From contig NZ_LMNG01000030.1 in NCBI RefSeq assembly GCF_001423295.1, forward strand, positions 186,358 through 250,357: a DNA stretch of 64,000 nucleotides, in the 5' to 3' direction. Below the pieces are notes generated by a model, which did not search any database, was not told where the DNA came from, and saw only the letters and a list, made by a program, of their open reading frames with translations. The translations under genes and the position numbers were made by a program. Of this stretch, positions 59,132-64,000 are shown piece after piece (the stretch's first letter is position 1; each line of letters opens with the position of its first letter). This DNA is from Methylobacterium sp. Leaf112. Its GTDB lineage: Bacteria; Pseudomonadota; Alphaproteobacteria; Rhizobiales; Beijerinckiaceae.

Positions 59132-60361
59132 CTACGAAGCCGCGCGCTCGAGCAAGGCCGTGCGCGCGGCTTCGTCAGCCGGGCAGCCGGCCGCGAGCCA
59201 CTGCGTCCGCGCCCGTCCGAGGCGGCGCCCGATCTCCGGTCCAGCCGGGATACCCCGTGCGACGAGGTCGGACCCGGTCAAGGGGAAGACCGGAACCGAC
59301 ACTTCGCCCCGTACCATCAGCCCGAGTAGATCACCGGCCTCCGCCGTGATTTGTGATGGACACGCCCCAAGGGCGTCGCTGGCCAGGGCGATGGGCTCGG
59401 CGCCATGAGCGGCCGTCAGCCTGCGCATCTCCATCACGTCGATCACGGTTCTGCTCCGCAGAGCCACCAGCGCACGGGCATAGCGCCCGAGCCGATTCTG
59501 TTCCGCCTTCGACAGCCTCAGGCGAGCGGTCAGGCGTTCGGCATCGTCCGCCGAGAACACCGAAAGGGCCGCCAGCCGCGCCGGCGCGTCCCAGGGGTGC
59601 CGGGTCGTCCGTTCGAACCGTCGCAGGTCACCGATCCCGCCGACGAGCCGGCCGAGGAGGCCGGTCTCGCTCAGAACGGTCACGGCCGGAACCGCCCCAG
59701 GGGCGAGGAGCAGTTTCAGCAGTTCACCGCGCACGCGCTCCCGCGACAGGCCGTCGAGGGCGGCCCGGGCGCCGATGCAGGCCGCAAGCCCCTCCGCATC
59801 GGGTGCTTCGGCGCCGTAGCGGGCGTGGAAGCGGAAGAATCGGAGGATCCGCAACGCATCCTCACGGATGCGTGTCGCGGCTTCGCCGATGAAGCGCACA
59901 CGGCCGGCACGAAGATCGGCGAGGCCGCCGGTCGTGTCGTGGAGGTGACCCTCGGCATCCACCGAGAGGGCGTTGATGGTGAAATCCCGCCGCTGCGCAT
60001 CGAGGCCGAAGTCGCGGCCGAACCGGACCACGGCGTGACGTCCGTCCGTCTCGATGTCCTCGCGCAACGTCGTGACCTCGAACGTCGCAGTCCCGGCCAT
60101 CAGCGTCACGGTTCCGTGCTCGATACCCGTGGGGATGCTGCGCAGGCCCGCCGGCCTGGCGCACGCCACCACGGCTTCCGGCAGGAGCGTGGTGGCGAGA
60201 TCGATGTCGTTGGACGGATGCCCGAGGAGCGCGTCGCGGACGCAGCCTCCGACGAGGCGGGTGTGTTCCCCCGGAACGCGCAGCGCGGCCAGGACGCGTG
60301 CGAGGCCGGGAGTCGCCAGCAGGGTGCCCAGCCCATCCGGGTCGAGGCGGTGCGCCGTCAC
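59132..60361 (-). CDS. tRNA nucleotidyltransferase/poly(A) polymerase family protein
   Basis: 409 residues. Class II nucleotidyltransferase core with GGCVRDALLGHPSNDIDLATT (signature GG...D.D), AQRRDFTINALSVD, and REDALRILRFFRFHARYG. It adds or repairs the 3'-CCA of tRNAs; the encoded CCA of the tRNA-Lys here does not exclude this. Last gene of a minus-strand run in which each gene overlaps the next by 4 bases. Confidence 0.92.
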   Translation of the reverse strand: MTAHRLDPDGLGTLLATPGLARVLAALRVPGEHTRLVGGCVRDALLGHPSNDIDLATTLLPEAVVACARPAGLRSIPTGIEHGTVTLMAGTATFEVTTLREDIETDGRHAVVRFGRDFGLDAQRRDFTINALSVDAEGHLHDTTGGLADLRAGRVRFIGEAATRIREDALRILRFFRFHARYGAEAPDAEGLAACIGARAALDGLSRERVRGELLKLLLAPGAVPAVTVLSETGLLGRLVGGIGDLRRFERTTRHPWDAPARLAALSVFSADDAERLTARLRLSKAEQNRLGRYARALVALRSRTVIDVMEMRRLTAAHGAEPIALASDALGACPSQITAEAGDLLGLMVRGEVSVPVFPLTGSDLVARGIPAGPEIGRRLGRARTQWLAAGCPADEAARTALLERAAS

Positions 60362-60615
60362 TGGAAACGACCCGGCACGACCGCGCCGTTCTCCAGGCGC
60401 GGCGGTACGTAGCCGCCGCGATGGCGCTCACCGAACAGTCCGGTGGCGACGAGGGAGAGGATCACCAGGACGATTCCCGCCATGGTCAGGCGAAAGACCT
60501 TGCCCTCCCAATGGGCATGATGGCGCGGATGCCGGCCGCTGAGGGCGAGATAGCCCGCGAACAGCAGGAACGGCAGGAGGAAGATCAGCACTTCTTCGAC
60601 GAGCTTGCGGATCAT
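60358..60615 (-). CDS. DUF6111 small membrane protein
   Basis: 85 residues. Two membrane helices, VLIFLLPFLLFAGYLAL and LTMAGIVLVILSLVATGLF, are separated by a His/Arg-rich loop (SGRHPRHHAHWEG). It ends with PRLENGAVVPGRFQ, typical of DUF6111 proteins, which sit between Nudix and tRNA nucleotidyltransferase genes in Methylobacteriaceae and relatives. Function unknown. Overlaps its neighbours by ATGA on both sides. Confidence 0.85.
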   Translation of the reverse strand: MIRKLVEEVLIFLLPFLLFAGYLALSGRHPRHHAHWEGKVFRLTMAGIVLVILSLVATGLFGERHRGGYVPPRLENGAVVPGRFQ

Positions 60616-61277
60616 GAAACTCTCATTCGCGGCGACGTGCCGGATGGGGGATACAGGCGTTCGTGGAGGTTGTTCACGATGCCGGCGGTCACGCCCCAGA
60701 TCCGATGATTACCGTAGGCGATCACGTGGTAGCGCCGGGTGCGCCCTTGCCAAGTCGCGGTCTCGATTCGGCGTCGACCCGGATCGAGCAGGTAGGATAG
60801 AGGCGCCTCGAACGTGTCGGCGACTTCGTCGGGGTTGAGACGCAGGGTGGCGGCCGGATCGACGAGTCCGAGCACCGGCATCACCAGGAAGCCCGTGGCC
60901 GAGAGGTAGGGGTCGAGATAGCCGAGGGTCCGGATGGCGCCGGCCTCGAGGCCGATCTCCTCGCGGGCCTCGCGCAGGGCCGCGTCGGCGGGCGTCGCGT
61001 CGGTGGGATCGATCTTGCCGCCCGGAAAGGCGATCTGGCCGGAATGATCGCGCAGGTGTGCGGAGCGCACGGTGAACACCACGCCGAGGCCGTCGGGACG
61101 CGGCACCACCGGTACCAGCACCGCCGCATTCCGGTGTGGCCCGGGCGGCACGACGTCGATGCCGTCGAGATCGTGGTCGCCCCGCGGATTGGCCGTCGGG
61201 TCACCCGGCCCGGGTGGTTCCGCGTCGAGATACCGGGCGGCGCGGTCGATGAGCTCGGCGACGGCGTCGAGTCTCAT
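60612..61277 (-). CDS. Nudix hydrolase, CoA diphosphatase-type
   Basis: 221 residues. The Nudix box reads GGKIDPTDATP...LREAREEIGLE, with the GGK-D-x-x-D start of the CoA diphosphatase subgroup, and the region PGPHRNAAVLVPVV upstream is also typical. It hydrolyses nucleoside diphosphate-linked substrates, most likely CoA derivatives or damaged nucleotides. The ATG at 61277 overlaps the DUF1285 stop. Confidence 0.9.
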   Translation of the reverse strand: MRLDAVAELIDRAARYLDAEPPGPGDPTANPRGDHDLDGIDVVPPGPHRNAAVLVPVVPRPDGLGVVFTVRSAHLRDHSGQIAFPGGKIDPTDATPADAALREAREEIGLEAGAIRTLGYLDPYLSATGFLVMPVLGLVDPAATLRLNPDEVADTFEAPLSYLLDPGRRRIETATWQGRTRRYHVIAYGNHRIWGVTAGIVNNLHERLYPPSGTSPRMRVS

Positions 61278-61843
61278 GCGGTGGCGGTGGGTGCGATCCG
61301 GTGGAACGTGCCGCCCGCGGCGATGCCGAGCCAGCCGTCGCGTTCCTCGGCCAAAGCCACGAGATCGTAGGTCAGCGCCCGGGTCACAAGCGCCCACAGG
61401 CCGCGCCGGACGTGCACGTAGGGGCGCAAGCCGCCGGCCTCGTCCTCCTCGAACCGCAGGGCATGGTCGGAACCCACCGCCACGAGGTCGTCGACGTTGG
61501 TGCGCAGCGCGATGCGGCGGCCGTCGCCGTCGCCCTCCACCGCCATCTCGACGGCGACGAAGGCTGCATCCTCGACGGTGATTCCGACGCTTTCGACCGG
61601 CGTCACCAGCACGATGCTGCCGTCCGGCTCGCACCGGAGGATGGAAGCGAACAGCTTCACCAGGGCCGGGCGCCGGATCGGCGCACCATCGTGGAACCAC
61701 GTCCCGTCGGCGGCGATGCGCATGTCGATGGCGCCGCAATAGGGCGGGTTCCACTGGTCGACGGGCGGGGGACCGCGTCGGGGCAGATCACCAAGGGCGG
61801 CGCTCAAGCGGTCGATGGTCGGGTCGGATTCGTTTGGTGCCAT
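61274..61843 (-). CDS. DUF1285 family protein
   Basis: 189 residues. Segments PPYCGAIDMRIAADGTWFHDGAPI, RPALVKLFASILRCEPDGSIVLVTP and VEDAAFVAVEMAV match the DUF1285 pattern (read in shorter parts). Soluble, function unknown. First gene of the four-gene minus-strand operon (DUF1285, Nudix, DUF6111, tRNA nucleotidyltransferase). Divergent to the MoxR gene with about 250 bases between. Confidence 0.88.
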   Translation of the reverse strand: MAPNESDPTIDRLSAALGDLPRRGPPPVDQWNPPYCGAIDMRIAADGTWFHDGAPIRRPALVKLFASILRCEPDGSIVLVTPVESVGITVEDAAFVAVEMAVEGDGDGRRIALRTNVDDLVAVGSDHALRFEEDEAGGLRPYVHVRRGLWALVTRALTYDLVALAEERDGWLGIAAGGTFHRIAPTATA

Positions 61844-62093
61844 GACGGAAAGATAGCGCTCGAAGCCGCCTTTGGAACGCCTGGAGGCAGGCCTGTTTCG
61901 TTGCCCGCATGCGTCCGATTCGCGACAGGAAAGGCACTGTCGAACCGAAGGCGAACGCCTGCGGCGTCGCGCCGACCTTGCCAGGGCGGCGCAAACGGCG
62001 CCACACTCGACCTGCACGGCCACCGCATGGCCGTTCCCTGACTGCTGCCATCGACCCCCAGAAGTCGAGGCGGAACGCGAGGACCGACACCGC

Positions 62094-63098
62094 ATGACGC
62101 AAGGCTCCCAGCCGGCCACCGCCCTCGACGACGGCATCGTCGCCACGGCGGAAGCGTGTCTCGGAGCCGTCGGCGCGGCGCGTGAAGCGGTTCACAAGGT
62201 CATTTTCGGCCAGGAGCAGGTGGTCGATCTCACGCTCATCACCATCCTGGCGGGCGGCCATGGGCTGTTGGTCGGTCTCCCCGGCCTCGCCAAGACCAAG
62301 CTGGTCGAGACCCTCGGCACCGTCCTCGGCCTCGACGGGCGCCGGGTCCAGTTCACCCCGGACCTGATGCCCTCGGACATCCTCGGCACGGAAATCCTCG
62401 ACGAGGATGCCAACCGGCACCGCTCGTTCCGGTTCGTGAAGGGGCCGGTCTTCACCCAGTTGCTGATGGCCGACGAGATCAACCGCGCCAGCCCGCGCAC
62501 CCAGTCGGCCCTGCTGCAGGCGATGCAGGAGCATTTCGTTTCCGTGGCGGGCGAACGATACGATCTGCCGCGGCCCTTCCACGTGCTGGCGACCCAGAAT
62601 CCCATCGAGCAGGAGGGCACCTACCCGTTGCCCGAGGCCCAGCTCGACCGTTTCCTGCTCGAGATCGACGTCGGCTATCCGGATCGGGCCGCCGAGCGCC
62701 GCATCCTCATCGAGACCACGGGCGTCGACGACCACAAGCCTCAGGCGGTGATGTCCACCGAGCAGCTCCTTACGGCCCAGCGCCTGGTGCGCCGCCTGCC
62801 CGTGGGCGATGCCGTGGTCGACGCGATCCTCGACCTCGTGCGTTCCGCCCGGCCCGAGGGGGGCGACCCGTTCCTCAACGGCAAGCTCCTGTGGGGGCCC
62901 GGCCCCCGCGCCAGCCAGGCCCTGACCCTGGCGGTCCGCGCCCGTGCCCTCATCGAAGGCCGCGTCGCGCCCTCCATCGCCGACGTGAAGGCCCTCGCCG
63001 AACCGGTGCTCAAGCACCGCATGGCCTTGAGCTTCGCCGCGCGTGCGGACGGGGAGACCGTCCCGGGTCTCATCGCCCAGCTCGCGGCCAAGCTCTAG
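62094..63098 (+). CDS. MoxR family AAA+ ATPase
   Basis: 334 residues. Walker A GLPGLAKTK, Walker B LLMADEINRASPRTQSALL, sensor ATQNPIEQEGTYPLPEAQLDRF and the C-terminal lid. MoxR ATPases act as chaperones for assembly or activation of VWA-domain partners, which are typically encoded next to them. The DUF58 gene begins 3 bases after its stop. In methylotrophs MoxR was first linked to methanol dehydrogenase activation, but this copy is not in a methanol cluster here. Confidence 0.93.
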   Translation: MTQGSQPATALDDGIVATAEACLGAVGAAREAVHKVIFGQEQVVDLTLITILAGGHGLLVGLPGLAKTKLVETLGTVLGLDGRRVQFTPDLMPSDILGTEILDEDANRHRSFRFVKGPVFTQLLMADEINRASPRTQSALLQAMQEHFVSVAGERYDLPRPFHVLATQNPIEQEGTYPLPEAQLDRFLLEIDVGYPDRAAERRILIETTGVDDHKPQAVMSTEQLLTAQRLVRRLPVGDAVVDAILDLVRSARPEGGDPFLNGKLLWGPGPRASQALTLAVRARALIEGRVAPSIADVKALAEPVLKHRMALSFAARADGETVPGLIAQLAAKL

Positions 63099-63101
63099 CG
63101 C

Positions 63102-64000
63102 ATGGCCATAGCCCCCACGCGGACGGCCCCCACGCGGGTCCTCCCCGCCGAGGCCCGCGTTCCCGGGCGGCGCGAGACCGAGAGCGCCCTCGGCCTCGCC
63201 GAGCGGATGCCGCGCTTGATCCTCGAAGCGCGACGCGTCTCGACCACCCTGGCCCACGGCCTGCACGGCCGCCGCCGGGCGGGACCGGGGGAGAGCTTCT
63301 GGCAGTTCCGGCCCTTCGTCGCCGGAGAGGCCGCCGCACGGATCGACTGGCGCCGCTCCGCCCGCGACGACCGGCTCTACGTCCGCGAGCGTGAGTGGGA
63401 GGCCGCGCACAACATCTGGTTCTGGATCGACCGATCGGCCTCCATGGGCTTCGCCTCGCACCTCGCCCAGGCGCCGAAGGTCGAGCGCGCCCTGGTCCTG
63501 GCATTCGCGCTGGCCGACACCCTGGTGGACGGGGGTGAGCGTACGGGACTTCTGGGACTGACCCGCGCCGTCACTTCGCGTCGCATAGTCGAGACCCTGG
63601 CGCAGGCGCTCGTCGGCGACCACGCCGGTCTCACACGCGACATGCCGCCCCGCGCTTCGCCGGGTCGCTTCGACGAGGCGATCCTGATCAGCGATTTCCT
63701 GTCGCCGCTCGCCGAGGTGCGCCAAGCCGTGGAGGCCATCGCGGCGCACGGCACCCACGGCCACCTCGTGATGATCGTCGATCCCGTCGAAGAGACTTTC
63801 CCGTTCTCGGGCCAAGCCGTCCTGCACGATCCGGAAACGGACCGGACTCTGGCCATCGGCGACGCCGGAGCCTGGGGTGAGGCCTACCGTGCCCGCATCG
63901 CCGAGCATCGGGCCGGCCTCTCCGAGATCGCCCGCGCTCAGGGCTGGACCCTGACCATCCACCGCACCGACCGACCGGCCAGCGAAGCCGCCCTTCGCCT
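63102..64000 (+). CDS. DUF58 protein, partial (cut by window end)
   Basis: At least 299 residues, open to the edge. The DUF58 core is clear: GESFWQFRPFVAGEAAARIDWRRSARDDRLYVREREWE (in parts), then a VWA-like fold with WIDRSASMGF (MIDAS-type DxSxS) and ILISDFL. Partner of the upstream MoxR ATPase, from which it is separated by 3 bases. The usual next genes (DUF4159, aerotolerance-like) would lie beyond the window. Confidence 0.9.
   Translation, partial: MAIAPTRTAPTRVLPAEARVPGRRETESALGLAERMPRLILEARRVSTTLAHGLHGRRRAGPGESFWQFRPFVAGEAAARIDWRRSARDDRLYVREREWEAAHNIWFWIDRSASMGFASHLAQAPKVERALVLAFALADTLVDGGERTGLLGLTRAVTSRRIVETLAQALVGDHAGLTRDMPPRASPGRFDEAILISDFLSPLAEVRQAVEAIAAHGTHGHLVMIVDPVEETFPFSGQAVLHDPETDRTLAIGDAGAWGEAYRARIAEHRAGLSEIARAQGWTLTIHRTDRPASEAALR

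Overview
The window is high-GC DNA with gene content and protein sequences typical of a Hyphomicrobiales alphaproteobacterium. It most resembles Methylobacterium or Methylorubrum (Methylobacteriaceae). The basis is protein-level recognition: a BcsS/BcsN-type cellulose locus, DUF6894 and DUF6111 small proteins, PleC/DivJ/PdhS-like and NepR-like signalling proteins, and a split ATP synthase with F1 genes only. The genus is an inference, since no 16S rRNA gene is present.

Layout. 1-3856: queuosine genes queA and tgt, then a membrane-anchored hypothetical gene. 3979-11415: an accessory stretch that begins right after a tRNA-Lys gene. It holds about ten very small proteins, an alcohol dehydrogenase relic, a poly-G-interrupted secreted protein gene, three look-alike intrinsic terminators, AT-rich segments, a DUF6894 protein and a sugar-transferase gene. 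11642-14092: a degenerate hybrid histidine kinase. 14447-25190: cellulose synthesis (bcsS; then bcsA-bcsB-bcsZ-TPR-bcsN as one tightly overlapping operon). 25339-30156: heparinase-like gene behind a perfect CtrA-type box, purH, DUF2252. 30300-36496 (minus): acetate cluster with an MHS/MFS transporter, actP, its DUF485 partner and acs. 36649-39749: small secreted protein and a large PAS histidine kinase. 39941-41009: phasin and a small secreted protein. 41127-45711 (minus): L,D-transpeptidase, two transglutaminase-like proteins, a NepR-like/receiver fusion and a lytic transglycosylase. 45819-48772: leuB, polyprenyl synthase, mtgA. 48924-53417: DUF4424, an internally duplicated hypothetical, argG and two thioredoxin-fold proteins. 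53719-59112: F1 ATP synthase atpHAGDC with an extra small membrane protein between atpD and atpC. 59132-61843 (minus): DUF1285, Nudix, DUF6111 and tRNA nucleotidyltransferase, joined by 4-base overlaps. 62094-64000: MoxR ATPase and a DUF58 protein cut by the window end.

How the parts fit. The bcs operon plus bcsS covers synthesis, trimming and probably envelope passage of cellulose, but no BcsC-type barrel is seen. acs, actP and DUF485 import and activate acetate, and the phasin points to carbon storage as polyhydroxyalkanoate. A palindrome upstream of the phasin gene recurs between bcsS and bcsA, hinting at shared control. Several signalling proteins have unusual architectures: a NepR-like segment fused to a receiver, a hybrid kinase lacking recognisable ATP-binding motifs, and a kinase with an 18-bp coding tandem repeat. 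These, the accessory region, and a Tgt that has lost most of its zinc ligands are the most interesting points. No CRISPR array, insertion sequence, integrase or prophage gene was recognised.
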